From positions 1 to 9,653 of the forward strand of contig CANJXD010000192.1 in the NCBI GenBank assembly GCA_947478535.1: a DNA stretch of 9,653 nucleotides, in the 5' to 3' direction. This stretch comes from Acetobacteraceae bacterium. GTDB lineage: Bacteria > Pseudomonadota > Alphaproteobacteria > Acetobacterales > Acetobacteraceae. Positions 1-8,001 of this stretch are shown piece by piece. A model generated the notes under the pieces. The model was not told the DNA's origin. It saw nothing but the letters and a program-made list of their open reading frames with translations, and ran no database searches. Both the position numbers and the translations under genes were made by a program. Position 1 is the stretch's first letter. Each line of letters starts with the position of its first letter.

Positions 1-3000
1 CATTGATCTCCCACCCCGCTGGCAGGCCCTGCATGACCATGGCGTGGTGGCGTTCATTGGTCGTTGCGCGGGCTTCCATGATGAGGATGAAGCTGGCGCC
101 GGAGCGCAGCGTATCGAGGTTCACGGGCTGCCCCGCGAGGTCCATGAAGCGCCGCGCCACCCGCATCCCCTGCGCCTGCGCCGGCAGCGGGGATGTGGGC
201 ACGCCGGTGATCGAGACGGCCTGCGCCACCGGCGCATCGCCCCGGTTCGTCACGCTGCCGGCGGCCGTCAGCGGCAAGGTCACCACGGGCTGCACGGGCA
301 GGTCCCGCCCATCGAGCGTCAGACGCGCGGGGCGGCCATCCCGCCCCAGCACGAAGGCCGCCGCGATGCCCCAGGCCTGTTCCTGGGTATTGGTCACCGC
401 CGGGGTGAAATCGGCCCCAGGCAGGCGACCGAGCAGGGCCGGCAGGCGGTCCTGCGCCACACCGCTTTCGCGCAGCAGCAGGGCGACGGCCAGGGCGTCC
501 CGCGACGCGCTGCCGAAATCCTCGTACCAGGCGTTGCGGGCTGGATTGGCGACGGCGAGGGCGAACAACGCTTCCGCCCGCGGACGGTCACCGGCCCGGG
601 CGAAGGCGGCGGCAAGCTGCGCCTTGGCGAGCGGCGTCGGCAGGGCTTCCGCCCGTTCCGCCAGCCGCCGCGCCGCGCCGAGCCGATTGCGGCCGGCAAG
701 CGACAGGACATGGATGCGATAGGCCTGGGCGGCCAGCGCTTCGGGCGTGTCCAGCGAGCCTTCCAGATCCTCCTCCGCCGCCCGAAGCGCCGCCGTGATG
801 GGGGCTTCCGGCAGTGTCACGCCGCCGGTGCGAGCGCGCAGCAGGGCCTCGGTCGCATAGAGGCTGGCCCAGGCATGGACCGAGCCTTCCGCGTTCCAGA
901 AGCCGAACCGGCCGTCATAGCGCTGGCGGTCGAGCACGGAGGAAATCGCCCGGCCGAGCAGGGCGGTATCCTCCTGCGCCGTATCGGGGTTGGCCGGCGC
1001 ATAGGCCAAGGCGAGCAGGCGGGAGGAGGCCTGTTCGAGGCAATCCAGCGGATAGGCCTTCACGGCCCGCAGCAGCGCCAGCGGGTCGTAGCGCACGGGT
1101 GCGCCGAAGCTCGCCGTCGCGCGCCAGGTGCCGGGGATGTAGCGGTCGGACGGCAGGGCGAGCGCGGCGGTTTCGCCTGGCGCCAGCATCCGCACGGCAA
1201 CCTCCGTGACCGGGGCGCGGGAGGAGCGGACGGCGATCACCGCCTCGCGTTCCGTCGTGAAGCCGCCGGGGCCGGTGATGGCGAGGCGGAGGCGCCCTTC
1301 CCCCGCCGCGACACCGCGCAGCGTGGTGAAGGGCTGGGCTCGGGCGCCGGCCGCAAGCTGCTGGTCGAGGCGTGCCGGGCCGGCGAGCTCGATGGCGCCG
1401 GTCGCGGTGAGGGCGACGCTGAAGGCGCCGGCGGGGAGTTCGACATTGTGCAGCAGCACGGGCAGCCGCACCTCGTCGCCGGGTGCGAGGAAGCGCGGCA
1501 GCAGGGCTTCCGCCACAGCCTGTTCCCGCACCGTCATCGGGCGGGAGGCGGCGCCGACGCGGGCGCCATCCCAGGCCACCACCATCAGCCGCAACTCGCC
1601 CGCAAAATCCGGCAGGTCGAGCGGGATGGAGGCCGTGCCATCGGCACCGACAGTCACGGCGCCACTGAACAGCGCCACCAGGCGCTGCGGCACGTTCTGC
1701 AGCGCGGCGGCATCGCCGCCATCGCCACCCTGGCGCAGCACGGCGGCATCGCCTTCCGCCGGGGCGACGAGGCGGCCGTAATCGTCACGGATATCGAGGC
1801 CGAGGCGGCGCCGGGCGAGGAAATGGGCCACCGGATCGGGCGAGGCGAAGGATGTGATGCGGAGAATACCCTCATCCACCGCCGCCAGCGTCACCATCGC
1901 GGTGCCGCCGGTGACGCCGGACAGGCGCAGCGGCACATCGAGGCGCGTGCGCGGGCGGGCCAGCTCAGGCGCGCCGATGGCCACCTCGATCCGGCGCGGC
2001 GCCGGGTCGAGCCCGATCCAGGCAAGACCCAGGGCGCGGCCGGGCCGCCCAGCAGGCGCGCTGCCGGGGCGGAAGACCGTCACCGCCACATGCGCGCCGG
2101 GACCCCAGGCGGCATCGACGGGCACTTCGACCTCGGCGCCGGCTTCCGGCACCTCCACTTCCCGTGTCGAGAGCAGGCGGTCCGTCAGCACGGCGACGCT
2201 GGCGCGGCCGGCGAAGGGGGAGGTGATCCGCAGGCGGGCGACATCGCCGGGGGCATAGGCGCGGCGGTCGGCGGCGATATCGACGCGATCCGGCACCTCC
2301 GCCGCCTCGGCCTGCGCCCAGCCCGCGCGGAAGCGGTAGCTGGCGATGCCGAGGCCGTTGGGCTCCGTCACCTCGATGCGGTAGCGCCCGAAGGGCAGGC
2401 GGCGGGCGAAGCGGGCGGGCTGGCCGGGGGCGACCTGGAGATCGGTGCTGTCCACGGGCTCGTCGCGCCACACGGTCTCATAGCGCGCGAGGCGTTCGCG
2501 CACGACGATGCGCCAATCCGGGCGTTCGCGCACGAGGCGCAGGCGGAGCGTCCCGGCGATGGCGGTGCCTTCCGGGTTCACCGCGGCGACGTCGAAGGCG
2601 GCTTCGGCGCCGTCATCCACCGCCCCACCCTCAAAGGCCGGGCGAATGGCGAGCAGGGTGCCGCGGGCACGGACGGGGATGGACAGGCGCGTGCCACTGG
2701 CGCGGCCGCCGGGTTCCGTGACCGTCACCGCCACATCGGCCTTCACCGGGCGCGTCGTATCCGGCGCCTGGGGCAGCAGCAGGGGCAGCGTGGCGCGGCC
2801 CTCGGCATTCGTCTCCGGCAGTTCGATGGCCAGCACATCGGGGGCGAAGCTTTCCTCCATCAGGCCGAAGCGCCAGCCGCGCCAGGCGGGGAAGGGCTCG
2901 GGGTCCGTGGACAGGCGCAGCTCAGCCGTGCCGGTAAGGCCCGCGCCGGGCGCGCCGTAGAGGAAACGGACGGCGACGGGCAATTCCATCGCCTGGCCCG

Positions 3001-4849
3001 GCACCAGCGGGCCGGTGGCGGGGCCAGCGGTGACTTCCAGCCGTTCCGGCACGAAGGCTTCCACCTTGAAGCTGGCGGTGCCGATCGGCGGCAGGCTCGG
3101 GTCGGCCAGCACCTCGACCGTCCAGGCGCCGACCGGCGCGCTGGCGGACAGCGCCACATTGGTGACGAAGGCGGCGCCATTCACCCGCTGCGGCACGGAT
3201 TCGTAGAAGACTTGGCCGTTCGGCCGGCGGATGCGCAGCCGCGCCGGCAGATCGACGGGCTGCCCGCCGCCATCGCGCAGCAGGGCCCCGAGGTTCACGG
3301 TCTCGCCGGGGCGATAGATGCCGCGATCAAGCCAGACGAAGGCATCGAGCGGACCGGGATGCGGCGCGCCGGCGGCGCCACGGTCCGAAAGGTCGAAGGC
3401 CGCGGTTTCGAGGTCGAGCGCCGCGAAATCATCGGCAAGGAAGGCGTGGATGGATTGCGGGGCGTGCGAGCCCTGGCCGCGCAGCAGCGCAGCGGGGAAG
3501 CGCGCCAGGCCATCCGCCGCCGTCGTCGCTTCCGCGATCACGTCGTTGTTGCGGGCGAGCAGCGCCACGCGCACGCCGGCACGGGGCCGCGCATCGCCGA
3601 AGCCGCGGATCTGCGAGGCCAGGCCCTCCGCCCCCCGCCAGGCGGTGATGCCGAGGTCGGTGGCGATGATGGGCAGCGAGGCCACGGTGCCGCGCGAGCC
3701 GTCGCCGGGCTTGGCCACCAGCACATACAGGCCGGGGCCAGCGGTGCGGAGGACCTCCGGCAGCGGCAGGGCGGCGCGGGTGGTCCGGTTCATCTCGGCC
3801 GGCGGCAATTCGGCGCGGCCTTCCCAGACGAGGCGGCCGGTATCCTCGCTGAGCGATTCCGCCATCCATTCATCGAGCTGCTGGCCCGGGCGCCAATCTC
3901 GCGTTAGCGTAACGATGTTGCGTTCGGTGACGCGGACGAGGCGCAGCGACAGGGCAGTGACATTGACGGTGGCGACCGTCACGCGCGGGTCCTGGCCGCG
4001 CGGCAGCAGGAAGGCGCGGCTGTCGAAGGCGATGCGGGCGGCGCGGTTCGGCATGGCGACGGTGACGGTGTTGTCCCGCAGCATGCGCAGCCCATCCTCC
4101 CCAGGCAGGCCGCCGCGCAGGACAAGCCGCGTGGAGCGGCCCCAGGGCAGACCAGCGACGCAAAGCGTGTCGCCCTCCTTCACCACGGCCATGCCCGGCA
4201 GGGCGGGCTCGGCGCGCACCCAATCCTGCGGCTGCCAATCGGCGCGCCGCGCCGGGGGGGTGGTGAAGTCGAGACAGGCGCGGGCGGGTTCGGCATCCGG
4301 TTCCGTGCGGATACGGCTGACGAGCAGTCCGGCAGCGCGGCGGGCGGTAACCAGCGCCTCCCGATGGCGCTGATCCTCCGGCGCGCGCTCGACCACGGCT
4401 TCCAGCGCCTGCATCTGGGCGATCGGCCGTTCGAGGCGGCGCAGCGCTTCCGCCATGACGAGGAGGGAGGGGATTTCCGGGGCGCCGGCCGGCACCTGCA
4501 TGAAGGCCTGCCAGCCGGCCTGCAGCGCGCGGGCGGGCTCCGGCGGGGCGCGGCGAAGCTGGGCATTGGCCAGCGCCATCCAATGATCGGCCGAGGCCTG
4601 GCCGCCGCCGACCCGTTCCTCCCACGCCGTGGCGGCCGCGGCCCAGTCATTGCGCTGTTCGGCGGCGCGGGCCCGGGTTTCGGCCTGGTTGCGCTGTTGC
4701 GGCGTGGCGCCGGCGGGGAAGCGGCGGGTCAGCCCGGCTTCGTAGCGGGAGGCATCATTGGACAGGCCTGGCAATTCGAAGGCCCCCGCCAGCGCCGGCA
4801 ACAGCAGGACGATCAGGCACAGCAGCAGCACAGGAAGGCGGCGGGGCAT
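1..4849 (-). CDS. Bacterial alpha-2-macroglobulin family protein, secreted, thioester-containing; 3' end cut by window edge
   Basis: The frame is open from ATG at 4849-4847 to the left edge, giving 1616 codons without a stop. By family knowledge this is a broad-range protease trap of the periplasm: a protease cuts the bait region, the thioester is exposed and the protease is captured. Visible parts, in order: a signal peptide (about residues 1-23); an Ala-rich helical, TPR-like stretch (about 50-180); a first beta domain with C192 and C230, placed to pair; the macroglobulin motif LDRGIYRPGE (507-516); VDEGIL (991-996) followed by a Pro-Asp-Pro segment, typical of the A2M core domain; the thioester motif CLEQ (C1270-Q1273) inside the helical thioester domain; and the start of the last beta domain (from about 1520, with LPAGWEIN at the edge). 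Besides one Cys in the signal peptide, I count only these three cysteines. By family comparison about 100-150 residues are missing. The signal has no lipobox, unlike the lipoprotein YfhM of E. coli, so a soluble periplasmic protein is likely. The start is supported by GGAG six bases upstream. The family call is firm; the target proteases are unknown. Confidence 0.95.
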   Translation of the reverse strand, partial: MPRRLPVLLLCLIVLLLPALAGAFELPGLSNDASRYEAGLTRRFPAGATPQQRNQAETRARAAEQRNDWAAAATAWEERVGGGQASADHWMALANAQLRRAPPEPARALQAGWQAFMQVPAGAPEIPSLLVMAEALRRLERPIAQMQALEAVVERAPEDQRHREALVTARRAAGLLVSRIRTEPDAEPARACLDFTTPPARRADWQPQDWVRAEPALPGMAVVKEGDTLCVAGLPWGRSTRLVLRGGLPGEDGLRMLRDNTVTVAMPNRAARIAFDSRAFLLPRGQDPRVTVATVNVTALSLRLVRVTERNIVTLTRDWRPGQQLDEWMAESLSEDTGRLVWEGRAELPPAEMNRTTRAALPLPEVLRTAGPGLYVLVAKPGDGSRGTVASLPIIATDLGITAWRGAEGLASQIRGFGDARPRAGVRVALLARNNDVIAEATTAADGLARFPAALLRGQGSHAPQSIHAFLADDFAALDLETAAFDLSDRGAAGAPHPGPLDAFVWLDRGIYRPGETVNLGALLRDGGGQPVDLPARLRIRRPNGQVFYESVPQRVNGAAFVTNVALSASAPVGAWTVEVLADPSLPPIGTASFKVEAFVPERLEVTAGPATGPLVPGQAMELPVAVRFLYGAPGAGLTGTAELRLSTDPEPFPAWRGWRFGLMEESFAPDVLAIELPETNAEGRATLPLLLPQAPDTTRPVKADVAVTVTEPGGRASGTRLSIPVRARGTLLAIRPAFEGGAVDDGAEAAFDVAAVNPEGTAIAGTLRLRLVRERPDWRIVVRERLARYETVWRDEPVDSTDLQVAPGQPARFARRLPFGRYRIEVTEPNGLGIASYRFRAGWAQAEAAEVPDRVDIAADRRAYAPGDVARLRITSPFAGRASVAVLTDRLLSTREVEVPEAGAEVEVPVDAAWGPGAHVAVTVFRPGSAPAGRPGRALGLAWIGLDPAPRRIEVAIGAPELARPRTRLDVPLRLSGVTGGTAMVTLAAVDEGILRITSFASPDPVAHFLARRRLGLDIRDDYGRLVAPAEGDAAVLRQGGDGGDAAALQNVPQRLVALFSGAVTVGADGTASIPLDLPDFAGELRLMVVAWDGARVGAASRPMTVREQAVAEALLPRFLAPGDEVRLPVLLHNVELPAGAFSVALTATGAIELAGPARLDQQLAAGARAQPFTTLRGVAAGEGRLRLAITGPGGFTTEREAVIAVRSSRAPVTEVAVRMLAPGETAALALPSDRYIPGTWRATASFGAPVRYDPLALLRAVKAYPLDCLEQASSRLLALAYAPANPDTAQEDTALLGRAISSVLDRQRYDGRFGFWNAEGSVHAWASLYATEALLRARTGGVTLPEAPITAALRAAEEDLEGSLDTPEALAAQAYRIHVLSLAGRNRLGAARRLAERAEALPTPLAKAQLAAAFARAGDRPRAEALFALAVANPARNAWYEDFGSASRDALAVALLLRESGVAQDRLPALLGRLPGADFTPAVTNTQEQAWGIAAAFVLGRDGRPARLTLDGRDLPVQPVVTLPLTAAGSVTNRGDAPVAQAVSITGVPTSPLPAQAQGMRVARRFMDLAGQPVNLDTLRSGASFILIMEARATTNERHHAMVMQGLPAGWEIN
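1031..1042 (-). other. Thioester motif CLEQ of the alpha-2-macroglobulin
   Basis: These four codons encode C1270-L-E-Q1273 in the context YPLDCLEQASS. This matches the family's internal beta-cysteinyl-gamma-glutamyl thioester, in which the Cys and Gln side chains join and later react with the trapped protease. Many bacterial relatives have lost this motif. Its presence argues for a covalent trapping form. Confidence 0.9.
4781..4849 (-). other. Signal peptide of the alpha-2-macroglobulin
   Basis: Residues 1-23 have the Sec signal layout: a basic start (MPRR), a hydrophobic Leu-rich core and an ALAGA end with small residues at the -3 and -1 positions before Phe24. The only cysteine (C11) lies inside the hydrophobic core and is not followed by a Gly/Ala-type lipobox context, so type I rather than lipoprotein cleavage is expected. 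The exact cleavage site is inferred. Confidence 0.75.
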
Positions 4850-4855
4850 GGAAGG

Positions 4856-4859
4856 CTCC
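4856..4859 (-). promoter_or_regulatory. Ribosome binding site of the alpha-2-macroglobulin gene
   Basis: On the minus strand GGAG stands six bases before the ATG at 4849. This is good Shine-Dalgarno spacing. It supports the start that also gives a complete signal peptide. Confidence 0.7.
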
Positions 4860-4946
4860 GTGACAGGCTTTGCCCGTCGATGGTGTCCGTGGGCGTTGGC
4901 CGCAACATGGCATGGGGTGGGGGTATCGTGCAGGGGCGTTTCGGGC

Positions 4947-4963
4947 GCTTCCGTGGCGGAAGC
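4947..4963 (-). other. Small perfect hairpin between transporter and macroglobulin genes
   Basis: The arms 4947-4953 (gcttccg) and 4957-4963 (cggaagc) are perfectly complementary, a 7-bp stem with a 3-base loop. It begins 18 bases past the transporter stop codon on the minus strand. No T-tract follows on either strand, so it is not a standard intrinsic terminator. It could mark the 3' end of the ligase-transporter message or be chance. The rest of the 132-bp gap (4850-4981) shows no clear sigma-70-type promoter, although one is expected there for the macroglobulin gene. Confidence 0.35.
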
Positions 4964-4981
4964 ATGATGAATGGAAGTTCG

Positions 4982-6418
4982 CTATCCGCCGCCGGGATGA
5001 TGCCCGGTGATGCGCGCGCCGGCATCGCGCGGCAGGCGCAACACGCCCGGCAGCACCGTCACCATGACGATGGCGGCGATGACGAAGCCGGCCTGGAAAT
5101 CCGCCAGCCCCGGCGCGCCATGCCCGTTCCAGCGCATCGACACCTCCAGCGACAGTGAGGCGAGGACGACGCCGAGCGCCACGGAAAGCTGCTGGATCGT
5201 GCCCGTCATCGCCGTGGCCGCGGCCAGCTTCTCCCGCGGGATATCGGCAAAGGACAGCGTCGCCATGGAGGTGAATTGCAGCGACCGTGACAGCCCGCCC
5301 AGGGCGAGGACGGCGAAGATCGCCACCAGCGGCCAGGCCGGGGTGAACAGCGCGCAGGCGGCAACCCCGAGCGCCGAGGCGAGGGAATTGAACAGCAGCA
5401 CGGTGCGGAAGCCGAAGCGGCGCAGCAGCGGGCGGATCATCGGCTTCATCGCGATGGCGCCCATCGCGGTGGCGAAGGTGACCAACCCGCTGCCGCCGGC
5501 CGACAGCCCGAAGACGATCTGCAGCGACAGCGGCAGCAGGAAGGGCAGCGCGCCAGCGCCCACGCGGAACAGCGTGCCGGTCAGCATCGGCATGCCGAAA
5601 CTGCGGTATTCCAGCAGCGAGAGATCAACCGCCGGCCGCTTCGCGGCACGCGAATGCAGGATCGCAGCGATGGTGGCGGCGATGCCGAGGCCGATGGCCG
5701 CGACGGTGAACCACCAGGGGGCGACATCCCGCCCGATGGTCTCCAGCCCGCTGACCGTCAGCGCCATGGACAGGCCCCAGAGCGTCAGGCCCCTGGTATC
5801 GAGCGGGCCGGGGTCCTGGCGTTCCACCTCCGGGATGAAGCGCCAGACCAGCAGCAGGCCCAGCACCCCCACCGGGATGTTGATCCAGAAGACGGCGCGC
5901 CAGGACACGGCATCGGTCAGCAGCCCCCCAATGGGCGGGCCGAAGACGGGGCCGAGGAGGGCCGGCATGGTCAGCCAGGTCATCGCCGTCAGCAATTCAT
6001 CCTTGCTGACGCGGCGCAGCAGTAGCAGGCGCCCGACCGGCACCATCATCGCGCCCCCCAACCCCTGGAACACCCGCGCCGCGACCAGCGTGCCGAGGCC
6101 CTGGGAAAGCCCGACCAGGGCCGAGGCGGCGGCGAAGACGACGATCGCCACCATGAAGACCCGGCGCGGCCCGAAGCGATCCGCCACCCAGCCGGAAACC
6201 GGGATGAAGACGCACAGCGCCACGAGGTATGAGGTGATGGCGACCGACAGGTGCACCGGGTCCTGCCCCAGGTCCCGCGCCATGGCGGGCAGGGCAGTGG
6301 CGACGACGGAACTGTCGAGGTTCTGCATGAACAGCGCGCTGGCGACGATGGCGGCGATGACGCGGGGGTCACGCCGGGGGGCGGCCGGCGGTGCGGGCGT
6401 GGTCTCGGGCTCGGTCAC
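4982..6418 (-). CDS. Major facilitator transporter, DHA2 (EmrB/QacA-like) 14-helix family
   Basis: The product of 478 residues is an inner-membrane, probably proton-driven exporter of small organic molecules. About 14 hydrophobic segments can be counted, roughly at 20-40, 58-76, 86-104, 110-130, 145-168, 175-194, 209-227, 234-254, 278-300, 304-325, 336-356, 361-380, 398-424 and 443-462. Family signatures are LDSSVVATALP in helix 1 (34-44), motif A GWVADRFGPRR after helix 2 (76-86) and the antiporter motif C GPVFGPPIGG in helix 5 (156-165). The start chosen is GTG at 6418-6416, which overlaps the ligase stop as GTGA. The frame stays open upstream to an ATG at 6778, but that extra part is Arg/Pro-rich, overlaps the ligase by 360 bases and has no transporter character. 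The length fits the family's usual 450-520 residues. The stop is TAG at 4984-4982. The substrate cannot be told from sequence. The tight link to the ligase hints at an organic acid or a related metabolite, but a general multidrug exporter is equally possible. Confidence 0.93.
   Translation of the reverse strand: MTEPETTPAPPAAPRRDPRVIAAIVASALFMQNLDSSVVATALPAMARDLGQDPVHLSVAITSYLVALCVFIPVSGWVADRFGPRRVFMVAIVVFAAASALVGLSQGLGTLVAARVFQGLGGAMMVPVGRLLLLRRVSKDELLTAMTWLTMPALLGPVFGPPIGGLLTDAVSWRAVFWINIPVGVLGLLLVWRFIPEVERQDPGPLDTRGLTLWGLSMALTVSGLETIGRDVAPWWFTVAAIGLGIAATIAAILHSRAAKRPAVDLSLLEYRSFGMPMLTGTLFRVGAGALPFLLPLSLQIVFGLSAGGSGLVTFATAMGAIAMKPMIRPLLRRFGFRTVLLFNSLASALGVAACALFTPAWPLVAIFAVLALGGLSRSLQFTSMATLSFADIPREKLAAATAMTGTIQQLSVALGVVLASLSLEVSMRWNGHGAPGLADFQAGFVIAAIVMVTVLPGVLRLPRDAGARITGHHPGGG
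6415..6418 (-). promoter_or_regulatory. GTGA stop/start overlap coupling ligase and transporter translation
   Basis: The ligase stop TGA (6417-6415) shares two bases with the transporter start GTG (6418-6416). Upstream of the GTG, inside the ligase end, only a weak purine run (GAGAGA, over ten bases away) could act as a ribosome binding site. Translation of the transporter therefore probably depends on ribosomes finishing the ligase. Confidence 0.8.
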
Positions 6419-7926
6419 GCGCCCGCCATCTCTCGCAACCGGGCGCGCTGGATTTTCGGGCCGTTCGGGCCATCCGTCACCGGGAAGGCATCGAGCGCCA
6501 CGATGCGGGCGGGGACCTTGAAGCGGGCGAGGTTTTCGCGCGCGGCGTGCATCAGCGCCGACGCATCGAAGCCGAGGCCGGGGATGACGAAGGCGATGGG
6601 CTTGCCGCCGGATTCCACCACCTGCGCCGCGCCGACGCCGGGCTGGCCCTGGAGAAACGCCTCGATCTCCTCCGGGGAGACGAGGAAGCCACCAAGGCGG
6701 AGCGCATCGCCGCGCCTGGTGATGAAGCCGAAGCCCCCATCGGGCTGCGCGGCGGCAAGGTCCCCACTGCGAAACCACCCCTCCGCCGTGCGGGCCTTGG
6801 CGGACGCCGCGTCATCGCCGAGGTAGCGGTCGAACAGCGACGGGCCGCGCAGCAGCACCTCCCCATCCTCGGCGATCGCGAAGCCGGCCTCGGCGCTGGC
6901 GGGGATGCCGCCGCCGGTGGCGTGGTACGGGCCGTGGGCGTCCTGCATGGCGAACAGGGCCTGGACCTCCGAACTGCCATAGACCCCGCGGGCCGCGAGG
7001 TTGAGCGCGGCGGAAGCTGCCATCACGCGGTCCGCCTGGCCGTGGAAATTGGCGAAGCCGGTGAAAGCGAAGGGAGCGTAGGGGCGGCCGGCGGCAGCCT
7101 CCGCCAGCTTCAGCAGCAGGTCATCGCCGCCGACCATGTGGGTGATGCCGGCGGTGCGGATCAGCGCATCGGCCTCCGCCGCGTCGAATTTCTCCAGCGT
7201 GGCGATGCCTGCACCGCCGGCGACGGCGGCCAGCGCGGCGGTCAGGCCAAAGGTCCCGCATAGCGGCACGGCGCCGAGCAACGCGGCGCCCGGCGCCGCC
7301 ATGCCGATCCGCGCCGCGACATCCCGCGCATGGCGGGCAATGGAGCCCTGGCGGTGCAGCACCAGTTTCGGCCCGGCGGTAGTGCCGGAGGTGGTGAAGG
7401 TGAGGCATTCCGCCGCCTCCTCCGCCGCATCCGGCGCTTCCGGCCCGGCGAGGAGCGTGGCGCGGGGCAGCACGGGCAGACCCGCGAAGCGCCCCTCCCC
7501 CACCCCATCCATGCCGAGCACGAGACGGAGCGAGGCGCGCTGCGCGGGCGGCACGGCGGCCAGCACCGCCGCGGCGTCGACCGGCGCAAAATCCCGGGCG
7601 ACGGCGATGGCGCAGGGCTGGGCACGGTCGATGAGGTTGCCGATTTCCGCCGCGCGGAAGCGGGTGTTGAGCAGCACCGCCGTCGCGCCACGCCGGGCGA
7701 GGGCGAACAGCAGCAGGAGAAAGTCGGGCCGGTTCGGCAGGAACACGGCCACGCGGTCGCCCGGGCCGATGCCGGCTTCGGCCAGCCCCCCAGCCAGGCG
7801 CCGGACCGCCGTGGCCATGGCCGACCAGTGCATCCCCGACTCGCGCAGCGCCAGCCCATCCGGGCGAGCCGCGGCGGTGGCTTCGAGCAGGTTGGTTAGC
7901 GTGGCGGTATTTCCCATCGCCGGCAT
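6415..7926 (-). CDS. AMP-forming acyl-CoA synthetase / acid-CoA ligase (ANL superfamily)
   Basis: This 503-residue cytoplasmic enzyme should activate a carboxylic acid with ATP to an acyl-adenylate and pass it to coenzyme A. All core signatures are visible: the phosphate loop TTSGTTAGPK (178-187, K187), YGSSE (316-320), GWFRSGDL (383-390) with its catalytic Asp389, the hinge region RRGD (404-407) before LGGFLVSPEEIE (411-422), and the C-terminal catalytic lysine K491 in NGPKIQR. The length is normal for short single-domain ligases. There is no carrier-protein or condensation domain, so it is not a peptide synthetase piece. The start is ATG at 7926-7924. A second in-frame ATG (7919-7917 region, codon 4) is possible, and neither has a clear ribosome binding site. 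The small residues in the phosphate loop (Ala-Gly rather than the usual Gly-x before Pro-Lys) are a mild variation. The acid cannot be predicted; the gene is the first of a two-gene unit with the DHA2 transporter. Confidence 0.93.
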   Translation of the reverse strand: MPAMGNTATLTNLLEATAAARPDGLALRESGMHWSAMATAVRRLAGGLAEAGIGPGDRVAVFLPNRPDFLLLLFALARRGATAVLLNTRFRAAEIGNLIDRAQPCAIAVARDFAPVDAAAVLAAVPPAQRASLRLVLGMDGVGEGRFAGLPVLPRATLLAGPEAPDAAEEAAECLTFTTSGTTAGPKLVLHRQGSIARHARDVAARIGMAAPGAALLGAVPLCGTFGLTAALAAVAGGAGIATLEKFDAAEADALIRTAGITHMVGGDDLLLKLAEAAAGRPYAPFAFTGFANFHGQADRVMAASAALNLAARGVYGSSEVQALFAMQDAHGPYHATGGGIPASAEAGFAIAEDGEVLLRGPSLFDRYLGDDAASAKARTAEGWFRSGDLAAAQPDGGFGFITRRGDALRLGGFLVSPEEIEAFLQGQPGVGAAQVVESGGKPIAFVIPGLGFDASALMHAARENLARFKVPARIVALDAFPVTDGPNGPKIQRARLREMAGA

Positions 7927-7938
7927 GATGCGGCCACG

Positions 7939-7952
7939 CCGCCGCCACCGCC
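7939..7952. repeat. 14-bp direct repeat, copy 1, in the divergent promoter region
   Basis: The sequence ccgccgccaccgcc occurs here and again, perfectly, 49 bases further on at 7988-8001. It lies close to the ligase start. It could be an operator half-site pair or a chance result of the local triplet-rich composition. Confidence 0.5.
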
Positions 7953-7987
7953 AGACCCGGGCGGGCCACCACCATCACCACGATTAA

Positions 7988-8001
7988 CCGCCGCCACCGC
8001 C
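7988..8001. repeat. 14-bp direct repeat, copy 2, next to a possible -35 box
   Basis: This is the second perfect copy of ccgccgccaccgcc. It directly abuts the TTGACG at 8002-8007. A protein bound here would cover a promoter there. Its low complexity makes the significance uncertain. Confidence 0.5.

Noticed and set aside
44..3907. Plus-strand open frame of 1287 codons, the longest complete frame in the window
   Set aside because: It lies exactly antisense and in codon register with the macroglobulin gene. In that register a stop appears only where the real gene uses TTA, CTA or TCA, which this GC-rich genome avoids. The frame ends at 3907 precisely where the real gene has a rare CTA Leu codon. 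Its translation is a Gly/Arg/His/Ala-rich low-complexity product with no domain.
3870..4650. Minus-strand open frames of 251 and 156 codons near the macroglobulin start
   Set aside because: They are out-of-frame readings within the macroglobulin gene, whose own frame is continuous from 4849 to the left edge. There is no sign of a frameshift or split gene.
5007..6521. Plus-strand open frame of 504 codons
   Set aside because: It is antisense to the transporter. The product is Ser/Arg/Pro/Thr-rich with no membrane segments or motifs, while the minus strand encodes a complete 14-helix transporter.
6419..6778. N-terminal extension of the transporter up to an ATG at 6778
   Set aside because: The extra 120 residues are Arg/Pro-rich, lie wholly inside the ligase gene and have no helix or motif. 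The GTG at 6418 gives a normal-length transporter and a typical GTGA junction.
6391..7263. Plus-strand open frame of 290 codons
   Set aside because: It is antisense and in register with the ligase gene, which carries all catalytic motifs. This is a codon-use shadow.
7966..7982. CAC-rich run that reads like a polyhistidine tag in one frame
   Set aside because: It lies in the intergenic region, outside any supported gene, in a GC-rich triplet background. There is no vector sequence around it, so it is natural low-complexity DNA rather than an engineered tag.
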